A DNA stretch of 64,000 bases, taken from CAVSRC01 sp963750065 (GTDB lineage Bacteria; Pseudomonadota; Alphaproteobacteria; Rhizobiales; Kaistiaceae). The position numbers were made by a program, and so were the translations under genes. The stretch lies in assembly GCA_963750065.1 (NCBI GenBank), contig CAVVPK010000030.1:60161-124160 (forward strand), in the 5' to 3' direction. Under the pieces are notes generated by a model that ran no database searches, was not told the origin of the DNA, and worked only from the letters and a program-made list of their open reading frames with translations. Shown piece after piece: positions 51,661-60,039 of this stretch (within the stretch, counting starts at the first letter, position 1; each line of letters starts with the position of its first letter).

Positions 51661-51681
51661 AGAAGGTCCGGTGGACCTTCT
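51661..51681. terminator. Hairpin beyond attR, displaced tRNA terminator
   Basis: AGAAGGTCC-GGT-GGACCTTCT, a perfect 9-bp stem 32 bp after attR. Before insertion this would have stood just beyond the tRNA gene and probably ended its transcript. No T tract follows. Confidence 0.5.
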
Positions 51682-51797
51682 GAAGGCACGAAGGCCATGA
51701 GACCTATGGTCGAATGGCAAGCTCACGCCAAATTCGCCACGCTCACCGGCTCCGCGAGAGCGGCCAGACCGGCCGGGCCGGCGGCGAGGCTGCCACG

Positions 51798-52439
51798 TCA
51801 GGGAATCCGATCCGCAGTGGCTTCCGGATATCCGACGCTGCACACGTCGAGGCGGTGAGCGAGCCAGTAGGCCGTGGCGTCGATGGCCTGTTCGGCGTGG
51901 GGGTCGACGCCGCGCAGGAGAACGATCGGGAGCAGCGGCAGCACCACCATCCACGGGCGCAAGGCGGCCTTGCGATCCAGAAGTCGGCCGCCAATCGCCA
52001 GGACGATCGGCGAAGCGAGACCGATCAGGCTGCCCAAGATCACTTCGGGCACGCTATGGACGCCGATGACGATCCGCGAAACGGCGATTGCCGATGCCAG
52101 CGCGGCCGCCAGCACGAGGATTGCGAAAAGCGCGAACCGCCCCCTCCCGCTCGTCCGCCCGATGAGAACGGCGATCCCACCATAGATTGCCACGGCGCTG
52201 GCGGCGTGGCCGCTCGGGCTGTGGATCCCGAGTGCCGGAAACAGCGCGCCGCAGGGAATGAAGAAGAGCTTGGCGACGAGCACGAGGCCGAGCGCAAGAA
52301 CGATGGCGGCGACCCATAGAAGCAGAGCCCGCCAGCCCGCCAGCGCCACCACCACGATCGCAGCCATTGCCGCGACCGGCAACGTTATCCCGAGATTGCC
52401 GAAGGCGGTGATGAACAGCGCCCAATCGGCAGGATGCAT
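51798..52439 (-). CDS. PAP2-superfamily membrane protein, divergent
   Basis: 213 residues, about five to six membrane helices (LPVAAMAAIVVVALAGW, ALLLWVAAIVLALGLVLVAK and others). PAP2 motifs: SPSGHAASAVAIYGG (motif 2) and SRIVIGVHSVPEVILG (motif 3), with the last Asp changed to Glu. Motif 1 is weak (KLFF without RP). It may dephosphorylate lipid phosphates, or be a degenerate member. A GTG at 52451 is an alternative start. Confidence 0.85.
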   Translation of the reverse strand: MHPADWALFITAFGNLGITLPVAAMAAIVVVALAGWRALLLWVAAIVLALGLVLVAKLFFIPCGALFPALGIHSPSGHAASAVAIYGGIAVLIGRTSGRGRFALFAILVLAAALASAIAVSRIVIGVHSVPEVILGSLIGLASPIVLAIGGRLLDRKAALRPWMVVLPLLPIVLLRGVDPHAEQAIDATAYWLAHRLDVCSVGYPEATADRIP

Positions 52440-52715
52440 TGCGGCGAGCACCAGTTAGGACGAGCCGAGCAGGATGCATCCCCGACCGGATGAAGCAAGC
52501 GGAAACGGTGACGACGGCGGCCCGGCGTTGTTCGGGGGTGGTCCGGTCTGGCGCCGTCACGCCGATGCCGGTCGATCCGGCAGCCGGCCGGCATTCGACA
52601 AGGTCCGACCGGTTTCTTCCGCAAAGCCACGAATAGAAGTCCGAAATTGCACTGACCAAAAGACGGGAGGCGCGCCATTGCGGGCGCGCCTCTCTCTCGC
52701 AATAGGGTCCGCCAG
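52440..52715. other. Gene-free stretch
   Basis: No gene seen between the OmpA-family gene stop and the PAP2 gene start. It should hold the PAP2 promoter. Confidence 0.5.
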
Positions 52716-54233
52716 CTATTGCGAGCCGACGCGCATCAGGGGGGTGATGTTGCGGAATGCCACGCGTCGGTTCTGACGTTCGGGGCCGGAAGTCGCTATC
52801 TTCAGGAACTGTTCGCCATAACCCTGGGTGATGAGATTCTCGGGCGGAATCGCGAAGTAGTACGTCAGGATTTCGGCGACCGTTTCCGCCCGCCGGTCAG
52901 AGAGCGCCAGGTTGGCGAGATCGGAGCCAACCGCGTCGGTATAGCCTTCAATCAGGAACACCTGGTTCGGGTCCGTGGCGAGCACGGCGCGCATGGCCTC
53001 GCCGACCTTCTGCGTCTGCGCTATCTGGTCGTCGGGGAGGACTGCACTGCCGAATTCGAAGGTCACGGTGTCGAAGTCAACACGGCGTACCTTGTTGCGA
53101 ATACGGTCGCTCCGTCGGATCTCCTCCAGGGTATAGGACCGCTCCACCTGTTCCACCGGCGGCGCTGCGAATGTCTGCTCGAGCTGCCGACGTGATGCAC
53201 GGCTGCTTTCGACGATGTAGTCGTTGCGTGGGATAGTGAGCCGCAACGGCGGCAACCGATTGCCGAAATCGAAGGTGACCGATGGCCCCTGCGGCTTCGG
53301 CGCCGGTGGCGGTGTACGCACGCCACGCTGTGGCTCCACCGCACCGATCAGCACCGCGACGCTGCCGTCCCGGTTCTTCCGGTAGCGCTGGAGGATGTTG
53401 CCGCTGGCGTCCTTGATGGTCACCACCTGGGCGCCGTCCGGACGGGCGACAGTCGTTGTAAGGGTGCCGTTGGGGCCCTTCTGCTGGTTGACCTTTCCGC
53501 CCGGCCGGACGAACCGGCTGGCATCGTCGTGGCGCACCGTAACCTGGCCGTCGGCTTCCTTCACGATCGTGCGGCCGGCGCCGGCATTGATCTCGCCGCC
53601 TTTGGGAATCGCAGCCTCATCCGTCGGCAGCTTGACCTTGGCATCAGTCGGCGGCGCCTCTCCGAATTTCGGGTGCTGCCGCTTGAGCATGGATGGGTCG
53701 AATGTCGGTCCTTGCGGGCCAGCTTGGCCTGTTCCCAGCGGGGCCGGCGGTTTTGCCGTCGATGGCGCCTGTGTGGCCACGGGTGGCTGTTCCTGAGCCG
53801 CAGGCGGCTGAACTGCGGTGTTGGCTGGGCGTTTCTTCGGCAGCGGCGGAGTCTCGGCGGCATTGACCGGCGGCGGCTCCAGCGCGGCAGGCGCTGCGGC
53901 GTCCGCGGGCTGCTGCTGATCGCCCGAAGGTGCGGCGTCGGCCGCAGGCGGAGTCGCCTCTTGCACGACATTGGCCTGGGCCTGGGCCATCTCCTTCAAG
54001 GCCGCATCAAGTGCCTGCTTCGCTTCCTCGATGCCCTGTCCGCTGGTCTTGGCTTCAAGCAACGCCTTGCGCGCCGCCTCGACCTTCGCCTTGGCGGTGG
54101 CAACCGCATCGGCGGTTTCCGCTTGAGCCTGCACCACGGTTGTCGCCTGCGTTTTCGGCGCGGCACCCGCCGCGGCGGGTGCCAGAAGGGCGACCGCCGC
54201 ACCGGCGTAAAGCACGGCTTTCAACAAGTTCAT
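52716..54233 (-). CDS. OmpA-family protein with coiled-coil and proline-rich linker
   Basis: 505 residues from the ATG at 54233, AAGGAA upstream. Signal MNLLKAVLYAGAAVALLAPA, an Ala/Glu coiled coil, a long Pro/Gln/Ala linker, a YMQQ-like beta region (VSVRHDD-like TVRHDDASRFVRPGGK and IKDASGNILQRYRKN), and a C-terminal OmpA domain: FEFGSAVLPDDQ, FLIEGYTDAVGSDLANLALS and QNRRVAFRNI. The linker can span the periplasm, with the end bound to peptidoglycan. Related to OmpA proteins seen in Hyphomicrobiales with a DUF-type middle. Confidence 0.9.
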   Translation of the reverse strand: MNLLKAVLYAGAAVALLAPAAAGAAPKTQATTVVQAQAETADAVATAKAKVEAARKALLEAKTSGQGIEEAKQALDAALKEMAQAQANVVQEATPPAADAAPSGDQQQPADAAAPAALEPPPVNAAETPPLPKKRPANTAVQPPAAQEQPPVATQAPSTAKPPAPLGTGQAGPQGPTFDPSMLKRQHPKFGEAPPTDAKVKLPTDEAAIPKGGEINAGAGRTIVKEADGQVTVRHDDASRFVRPGGKVNQQKGPNGTLTTTVARPDGAQVVTIKDASGNILQRYRKNRDGSVAVLIGAVEPQRGVRTPPPAPKPQGPSVTFDFGNRLPPLRLTIPRNDYIVESSRASRRQLEQTFAAPPVEQVERSYTLEEIRRSDRIRNKVRRVDFDTVTFEFGSAVLPDDQIAQTQKVGEAMRAVLATDPNQVFLIEGYTDAVGSDLANLALSDRRAETVAEILTYYFAIPPENLITQGYGEQFLKIATSGPERQNRRVAFRNITPLMRVGSQ

Positions 54234-54606
54234 CGATAAATTCCTTCGCACGCTGATAGGCCGCTGGCGGCCCACCGCGCCCGGCTTGATTCTTCGGAGG
54301 CAAAAGCCCCTGAGGAAATATCGGTAACACTTTCCGGCATTCCCCCTTGTTCAAAACTGCACATGGGAAATGCTGCCTGCCGCATCGACCGGCGCGTCAC
54401 GGGCCTCTGTCGACATCCGCCGCACGACAGATGGCGCGACACGCGCGGTGACTGTTGCGATCAATCGGTGGTAACTTGCGGTCGGCCTCCGGTCATTGGA
54501 GTGTTGCAGCTCCGGTTTCGGATCGAACGCACAGCGCGCGCGGTGGGGAAAGTCGCGTACCAAACGACCCCCAGGTTCATTTGCCAGTCATCGTGGGAGG
54601 AACCCT

Positions 54607-55311
54607 GTGCCGGATACGCGATCGAGCGGTGACAGCAAGTCGCCGAACAAGACCAAACGACGCCGGCCGATACTGCGCCGCTCGGACGCTCGTTCCCTCA
54701 TCACGTCGATCGGAGTGGGCCGATCCAAGACACTCTATCGGCCCAAGCAGGAGATTTTCCGGCAAGGAGATCCCGCCGATGCGGTCTTCTACATCGAGCG
54801 CGGCCGGGTGCAGCTCAACGTCGTCTCTGAAGTGGGCAAGGAAGGCGTTATCGCGATGCTGCACGCCGGCGATTTTTTAGGCGAGGGCTGCCTCGCCGGG
54901 CAACCTGTCCACATGGCCTCGGCCGTCGCTATGGCAGAGGCTGAAGTCGTCAGGATAGAAAAGAGCGCAATGGTCAGCCTGCTTCACGAACAGGCAGTCT
55001 TCTCGGAGTTGTTCACGGCACACCTGCTCTCGCGCAACATCCAGATCGAAGAGGAACTGGTCGATCAGTTGTTCAATTCGAGCGAGAAGCGGCTGGCCCG
55101 AATCCTGCTGCTTCTTGCCAATTTCGGCAAGGATGGAAAGCTCGAGCCGGTCATCCCAAAGATCAGTCAGGAAGTTCTGGCCGCGAGGGTGGGGACAACG
55201 CGCGCCCGCATCAACCTCTTCATGAACAAGTTCAGGAAGATGGGATTCATCGAGTACAACGGCGACCTGAAGGTGCACTCCTCCCTCCTCAACATCATCG
55301 TTCACGACTAG
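54607..55311 (+). CDS. Crp/Fnr-family transcription regulator
   Basis: 234 residues from the GTG at 54607, chosen because GTGGGAGGAACC lies just upstream; no ATG in that frame has one. Cyclic-nucleotide-binding-like sensor domain (IFRQGDPADAVFYIERGRVQ, GDFLGEGCLAGQ) and a C-terminal helix-turn-helix (ISQEVLAARVGTTRARINLF, MNKFRKMGFIEYNG). No Fnr-type cysteine cluster; one Cys in GEGCLAG. Signal unknown. It is divergent from the OmpA gene. Confidence 0.92.
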   Translation: MPDTRSSGDSKSPNKTKRRRPILRRSDARSLITSIGVGRSKTLYRPKQEIFRQGDPADAVFYIERGRVQLNVVSEVGKEGVIAMLHAGDFLGEGCLAGQPVHMASAVAMAEAEVVRIEKSAMVSLLHEQAVFSELFTAHLLSRNIQIEEELVDQLFNSSEKRLARILLLLANFGKDGKLEPVIPKISQEVLAARVGTTRARINLFMNKFRKMGFIEYNGDLKVHSSLLNIIVHD

Positions 55312-55475
55312 CCGACCGGACAATCACGGCGCACGCAATCTGCCGGGGCTCACGCGATCCGCCCGTTGGCTCGCGTGTGCGCCCGCAATGCTGCGTGTGC
55401 AGTATTGAACTTACGCCGGACCGGGCAAAGGCGTTTGCTCCCGCAAAATTGGCCTTCCCAGTAGGGAGACGACGA

Positions 55476-55904
55476 ATGACCACTCTTCGGAATCTGATGA
55501 TCGCGGGATTGTTCGCAGCTGCCGCGGTGCTACCGGGCACGGCAATCGCCGCTTCCGGACATGCCACCGGCACTGTCAACCTGCGCACGGGGCCCGGCAC
55601 CCAATATAGCAGGATCCTGTCGGTCCCCGCCGGTGCTGCCCTGGAAGTCTATCGCTGCGCGAGCTGGTGCAACGTGAGCTATCGCGGCCATGTGGGCTGG
55701 ATTGCCGCAAGCTACGTCCGTTCAGGCAGCTACTACCGCCAGCCGACGACCGTATACCGGCAGTCACCGCCGCGCAGCGGCTACATCGCGCGCCCACGCT
55801 GGGACGATCGCTATGGGGCCTGGTATGACGGCCGGCGCTGGTATCGCGACGGTCGCTGGTACGATCGGCCAAACTTCTCCCTCTTCTTCCGCTTTGGCCG
55901 CTGA
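55476..55904 (+). CDS. Exported SH3-domain protein
   Basis: 142 residues with signal MTTLRNLMIAGLFAAAAVLP. A bacterial SH3 domain spans about 28-85: HATGTVNLRTGPGTQYSRIL, LEVYRCASWCNVSYRGHVGW, IAASYV. The Tyr/Arg/Trp-rich tail (RYGAWYDGRRWYRDGRWYDR) is common in alphaproteobacterial SH3 proteins. It probably binds peptidoglycan. AGGGAGAC precedes the ATG. Confidence 0.9.
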   Translation: MTTLRNLMIAGLFAAAAVLPGTAIAASGHATGTVNLRTGPGTQYSRILSVPAGAALEVYRCASWCNVSYRGHVGWIAASYVRSGSYYRQPTTVYRQSPPRSGYIARPRWDDRYGAWYDGRRWYRDGRWYDRPNFSLFFRFGR

Positions 55905-56117
55905 TCCAGCGATCACGTGCAGGCCGGCGTTGCCGAGTTCCTGCCGCGCCGGCAAAGATCATCGATAGTGATCGAAACGCAGGGGCGACCCCGTGGTGGG
56001 GTTCCCCGTGGCTACGACCTCGGAAACTGCCTTGCAGAAGGACCTCAAGGCAATCAGCGCCGATCGTTGTCGACGCACGTCCGATAGTCAGTCGAATTTC
56101 AGCGTGAGGAGGCTGTA
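55905..56117. other. Gene-free stretch
   Basis: No gene. It should hold the promoter of the GlsB/YeaQ gene. Confidence 0.45.
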
Positions 56118-56372
56118 ATGACCGTCGAAAATCTGATCATCTTTGTCGTCGTTGGCGTCGTTGCCGGTTGGCTCGCGGGCCAGGTGATGCGGGGTGGCGG
56201 CTTCGGGTTGGTTGGTGACCTGATCGTTGGCGTCGTCGGTGCCATCATAGCGGGATGGCTGTTTCCGATGCTTGGCGTCAGCCTCGGGGGTGGGATTGTC
56301 GCGGCCATCATCTCCTCGGCAATCGGCGCAATCATTCTGCTCGCCATCGTCCGGCTGGTGCGAAGAGCCTGA
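56118..56372 (+). CDS. GlsB/YeaQ/YmgE family stress membrane protein
   Basis: 84 residues in three helices with glycine motifs: VVGVVAGWLAGQVMRGGGFG, LIVGVVGAIIAGWLFPMLGV and AAIISSAIGAIILLAIVRLV. The family (transglycosylase-associated) is induced by general stress. AGCGTGAGGAGGC is a strong ribosome-binding site. Confidence 0.95.
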   Translation: MTVENLIIFVVVGVVAGWLAGQVMRGGGFGLVGDLIVGVVGAIIAGWLFPMLGVSLGGGIVAAIISSAIGAIILLAIVRLVRRA

Positions 56373-56459
56373 CGCCGTCAGGCCGGGCAAGACGGTTCTC
56401 GAGGATACGTCCGCGGACAGACGCGGCGCCAGCCACCTGACGCCGCACCGTCGTCCCCG

Positions 56460-57503
56460 TCAGTTTTGGCGCCGCGACGCAGCGGGCGGGGCGGTGGAGC
56501 CGCGCACGATCAGCTCGACCGGACGCACCAGATGGCGCGCATGGCGTTCGGCCCGCTGGCCTTCGAGAAGGGCGACGATGATCTCCGCCGCCTCGAAGCC
56601 GACTTCGTATTGCTGGATGCGCACCGTGGTCAGCGGCGGCGACAGGCGGTCGACCAGCGGCATGTCGTTGTAGCCGGTTACCGACACGTCGCCGGGCAAA
56701 TCGAGGCCGTGATGGCGCAGCGCCGCGATGGCGCCGATCGCCAGGCGGTCGTTGGCGCACACCAGCGCGGTGAAGTCCGCCCGCCGTGCCAGCAGTTCCT
56801 CGGTGCAGGCTTCGCCTTCCTCCTCGTTGAAGCCGATGGCGAAGGCAACCAGCGCCGGGTCCGTGTCGAGGCCGAGCGCCGCGCGGTGGCGCTCGAAGGC
56901 GCGGTAGCGTTCGACGCCGGTCGACATCGCCTGCGGGCCGGCGATATTGGCGATGCGCCGGTGTCCGAGGCCGGCGAGGTGGCTGAGCACATCGAGGATC
57001 CCGCTGTCCTCGTCGTTGATGACTGACGACACCGCATCGTCCTCGACGCGCCGGTTGACGGTGACGATCGGCATTCCGTCGGCGGCCAGACGCGACACGG
57101 TCGCGTCCTCGCGCTCGACGCTGGCCAGGATCAACCCGTCGACGCCGCGCGCCCGGAGCAGGTCGGCGATCTCGGCTTCCTGGTCGAGGCCGCCATCCGT
57201 ATTGGCAAGCACCGCAAGGTAACCGTGCTGCGCCAGCGCATCCTCGATGCCGCGGATGATGGGCGGGAACACCGGGTTGGTGATGTCGGGAACGATGACC
57301 CCGATCGATCGGGTGCGGTTCGTCTTCAGCGACAGCGCGGCGGCGTTGGGGCTGTAGTTGAGGCGCTTGCTGACCTCCATGATGGTGTCGACCACTTCCG
57401 GCCTGATCAGGTGGCGTGTGCCCGGATTGAGGGCCCGCGAGACCGTCGAAACATGAACGCCGGCCTGTCCTGCAATATCCTTGAGGGTGACGCGCCGTCT
57501 CAT
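56460..57503 (-). CDS. LacI-family transcription repressor
   Basis: 347 residues. N-terminal helix-turn-helix and hinge (VTLKDIAGQAGVHVSTVSRA, LNYSPNAAALSLKTNRT), then a periplasmic-binding-protein-like ligand domain (IGVIVPDITNPVFPPIIRGI, GDVSVTGYNDMPLVDRLSPP, LTTVRIQ). It is divergent from the M24 gene; two matching operators lie between them, so it most likely represses that catabolic operon and itself. Confidence 0.94.
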   Translation of the reverse strand: MRRRVTLKDIAGQAGVHVSTVSRALNPGTRHLIRPEVVDTIMEVSKRLNYSPNAAALSLKTNRTRSIGVIVPDITNPVFPPIIRGIEDALAQHGYLAVLANTDGGLDQEAEIADLLRARGVDGLILASVEREDATVSRLAADGMPIVTVNRRVEDDAVSSVINDEDSGILDVLSHLAGLGHRRIANIAGPQAMSTGVERYRAFERHRAALGLDTDPALVAFAIGFNEEEGEACTEELLARRADFTALVCANDRLAIGAIAALRHHGLDLPGDVSVTGYNDMPLVDRLSPPLTTVRIQQYEVGFEAAEIIVALLEGQRAERHARHLVRPVELIVRGSTAPPAASRRQN

Positions 57504-57551
57504 TTCATGTCGCTCCGCCGGGGCATTCGGTCATTGGCGAAAATTCTATCA

Positions 57552-57579
57552 TTGACTCCCTGCATCCGTGCGATAGTAT
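57552..57579 (+). promoter_or_regulatory. Promoter of the M24-dehydrogenase-ABC locus
   Basis: TTGACT (57552-57557) as -35 and TAGTAT (57574-57579) as -10, spacing 16 bp. Operator 1 begins two bases later, covering the start of transcription. Confidence 0.6.
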
Positions 57580-57580
57580 A

Positions 57581-57594
57581 TGCAAACGATTGCA
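57581..57594. promoter_or_regulatory. LacI-type operator 1
   Basis: TGCAAACGATTGCA, a near-perfect dyad with the central CG usual for LacI-family sites. Its inverted copy is operator 2. Confidence 0.75.
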
Positions 57595-57611
57595 GGCGCA
57601 ATCTTAGCAAA

Positions 57612-57625
57612 TGCAATCGTTTGCG
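57612..57625. promoter_or_regulatory. LacI-type operator 2
   Basis: TGCAATCGTTTGCG, the reverse complement of operator 1 apart from its last base. Centres are 31 bp apart, three helical turns, so two dimers could bind on the same face. Confidence 0.75.
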
Positions 57626-57665
57626 GAACGCAGCACTCAATAAGCTGCGAGGGAGGGGACAGGCA

Positions 57666-58982
57666 ATGGACGAAGCGCGGCTTGACCCGCGGGCGATCGC
57701 GGCCGAGGCATCGACTGCCGAGGCATTGGCGCCGCACTGGAACTGGGACCGCCAGATCCCCGCCCCCGGTCACACCAATGTCGATTTCGAGGGGCGGGTC
57801 GATTTCCGCCGCCTGCAGCGCTACCGCCTGGCGCGCGCCCGCGCCGCGCTCGAGGCGTCTGAGTGCGGCGCGCTGCTCCTCTTCGACGTCAACAACATCC
57901 GCTATGTCAGCTCGACCAAGATCGGCGAGTGGGAGCGCGACAAGCTCTGCCGCTTTGCCCTGCTGATGCGCGGCGCCGAGCCGATCGTATGGGATTTCGG
58001 CTCCGCCGCCGTCCACCATCGCCTTTATTGCGACTGGCTGGCGCCCGACAATGTGCGCGCCGGCATGCTCGGCATGCGCGGCACCGTGCCGCCCTCGGCC
58101 GGGCTGATGAAGCGCCACGCCGGCGAGATCATGTCGCTCTTGAAGGGCGCCGGCGTCGACAGGATGCCGGTCGGCGTCGATCTCGTCGAGACCGCCATGC
58201 TGTTCGAGCTTCAGGCCGCTGGCATGAACGTCGTCGACGGCCAGCAGGTCATGCTCGACGCCCGCGAGATCAAGAACATCGACGAGATCGTGCTCTTGAA
58301 CCAGGCCGCCGCCATGGTCGACGGCACCTATCACATGATCTACGAGGAGCTTAAGCCCGGGGTGCGCGAGAACGACATCGTCGCCAAGGCCAACGAGATG
58401 CTCTACTCGATGGGCTCCGACGACGTCGAGGCGATCAACGCCATCTCCGGCGAGCGTTGCAATCCGCACCCGCACAACTTCACCGACCGCCTCATCCGCC
58501 CCGGCGACCAGGCCTTCTTCGACATCCTGCAGTCATATCAGGGCTACCGCACCTGCTACTACCGCACCTTCAATGTCGGCCGCGCGACGCCGGTCCAGAA
58601 CGATGCCTACAAGCAGTGCCGCGAATGGCTCGATAACGCCATCGCGCTGATCAGGCCGGGCGTCTCCACCGATACGGTCGCCTCGGTGTGGCCCAAGGCG
58701 GAGGAGTTCGGCTTCCCCGACGAGATGTCGGCCTTCGGCCTGCAGTTCGGCCACGGCCTCGGCCTGGCGCTGCACGAGCGGCCGATCATCTCGCGGCTGG
58801 TCTCGCTCGAGCAACCGATGGAGATCAAGACCGGCATGGTTTTCGCGCTGGAGACCTACTGCCCGGCCAAGGACGGCTACTCCGCCGCGCGCATCGAGGA
58901 GGAGGTCGTCGTCACCGACAAGGGCTGCCGCGTCATCTCCCTCTTCCCCGCGGAAGAGCTCCCCATCGCCAACGCTTACTGA
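57666..58982 (+). CDS. M24-family (creatinase/Xaa-Pro peptidase-like) hydrolase
   Basis: 438 residues from the ATG at 57666. N-terminal creatinase-like domain (residues 1-190) and a pita-bread M24 domain. Metal ligands Asp286 (FFDI), His363 (FGHGLGLALHERP), Glu396 (MVFALET) and Glu411 are present, but the second Asp, 11 residues after the first, is Cys297 (GYRTCYYRTF). So the two-metal centre is altered and the enzyme may not be a peptidase; the wider family includes creatinase and DMSP lyase DddP. Context suggests it acts on a compound imported by the ABC transporter. Confidence 0.9.
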   Translation: MDEARLDPRAIAAEASTAEALAPHWNWDRQIPAPGHTNVDFEGRVDFRRLQRYRLARARAALEASECGALLLFDVNNIRYVSSTKIGEWERDKLCRFALLMRGAEPIVWDFGSAAVHHRLYCDWLAPDNVRAGMLGMRGTVPPSAGLMKRHAGEIMSLLKGAGVDRMPVGVDLVETAMLFELQAAGMNVVDGQQVMLDAREIKNIDEIVLLNQAAAMVDGTYHMIYEELKPGVRENDIVAKANEMLYSMGSDDVEAINAISGERCNPHPHNFTDRLIRPGDQAFFDILQSYQGYRTCYYRTFNVGRATPVQNDAYKQCREWLDNAIALIRPGVSTDTVASVWPKAEEFGFPDEMSAFGLQFGHGLGLALHERPIISRLVSLEQPMEIKTGMVFALETYCPAKDGYSAARIEEEVVVTDKGCRVISLFPAEELPIANAY

Positions 58983-59016
58983 AAAGCCATCACGCGACGC
59001 ATTGGATGAGGACTTG

Positions 59017-59988
59017 ATGAGCAACGACAACGAGCACCGGATCGGCTGGATCGGCATCGGGCGCATGGGATCGCCGATGGCCGAGCGGCTGCTCGCGGCC
59101 GGTCACCGGGTGCATATCTGGAACCGGACGCGCGACAAGGCCGCACCGCTTGCCGCCAAGGGCGCCCATCTGGCCGGTGAGCCGGCCGACATCCGCGATG
59201 TCGACATCCTCTTCACCATGGTTTCGACGGCGGCCGATGTCGAACAGGTGCTGTTCGGAGAAGGCGGCGTCATCGACGGCGCTGCCGGCGCTGGCCCGCG
59301 CATCGTCGTCGACTGCTCCTCGATCGGCGCCGACGAGTTGGCTTCCATTCGCGAGCGCCTTGCCGAGCATGGCACGGTCCTGCTCGCCTCGCCGGTCAGC
59401 GGCAACGGCAAGACCGTCAAGGCGGGCAAGCTCAGCATGGTCGTCTCGGGGCCGCGCGCCGCCTTCGACACTGTCCGGCCGTACCTCGACACGATCGCCG
59501 GCAACGGCGTCGCCTATGTCGGCGAGGGCGAGCTGGCGCGCTTCTGCAAGATCGCCCACAACGTCATGCTCGGCGTGGTCATCCAGAACCTGTCGGAGAT
59601 CACCGTGCTCGCCGAGAAGGCGGGCGTCCCGCGCCACGCCTTCCTCGAGTTCATCAACAACAGCGTGCTCGGCTCGATCTTCACCCGCTACAAGTCGCCG
59701 GCGCTGGTCAATCTCGATTTCACAACCACCTTCACGCCGGCGCTGCTGAAGAAGGACCTCGACCTCGGGCTCACCGCCGCGCGCGAGCTCGATGTCGCCA
59801 TGCCGGTGACGGCCGCAACCCGCGAGGCCCTGCAGGCGCATTTCGGCGCCGCAACCCACAAGCCGGATCCGTCTGCCTACCTGCAACAGGATTTCGCCGC
59901 CTTGATCGAGACGGTGGCGCTCGCAGCCGGAATGACACTGACGAGTGAAGACAAGACCGTGCCAAGCGGCCTCGAAATCGAGAAATGA
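59017..59988 (+). CDS. Beta-hydroxyacid dehydrogenase-like NAD(P)-dependent enzyme
   Basis: 323 residues from the ATG at 59017 (GATGAGGAC upstream); a TTG at 59002 is less likely. Rossmann motif IGWIGIGRMGSPMAERLLAA, substrate motif SPVSGNGKTVKAGKLSMVVS, and the catalytic Lys in FCKIAHNVML. It belongs to the 3-hydroxyisobutyrate dehydrogenase / 6-phosphogluconate dehydrogenase-like family. It follows the M24 gene by 34 bp and should oxidise or reduce an intermediate of the same pathway. Confidence 0.92.
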   Translation: MSNDNEHRIGWIGIGRMGSPMAERLLAAGHRVHIWNRTRDKAAPLAAKGAHLAGEPADIRDVDILFTMVSTAADVEQVLFGEGGVIDGAAGAGPRIVVDCSSIGADELASIRERLAEHGTVLLASPVSGNGKTVKAGKLSMVVSGPRAAFDTVRPYLDTIAGNGVAYVGEGELARFCKIAHNVMLGVVIQNLSEITVLAEKAGVPRHAFLEFINNSVLGSIFTRYKSPALVNLDFTTTFTPALLKKDLDLGLTAARELDVAMPVTAATREALQAHFGAATHKPDPSAYLQQDFAALIETVALAAGMTLTSEDKTVPSGLEIEK

Positions 59989-60039
59989 TGTCGGAGGCGA
60001 TGCGATCGCCTCGGGAGGAAGCAAAGGGAGGGATAAGGC

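Noticed and set aside
51394..51858. A plus-strand frame across the integrase start and attR
   Set aside because: Reads through the integrase antisense and the att repeat; no conserved sequence.
57666..58982. DMSP lyase DddP
   Set aside because: Although in the same fold family, the sequence around the metal site (NPHPHNF, Cys297) and the N-terminal domain do not match DddP as I know it.
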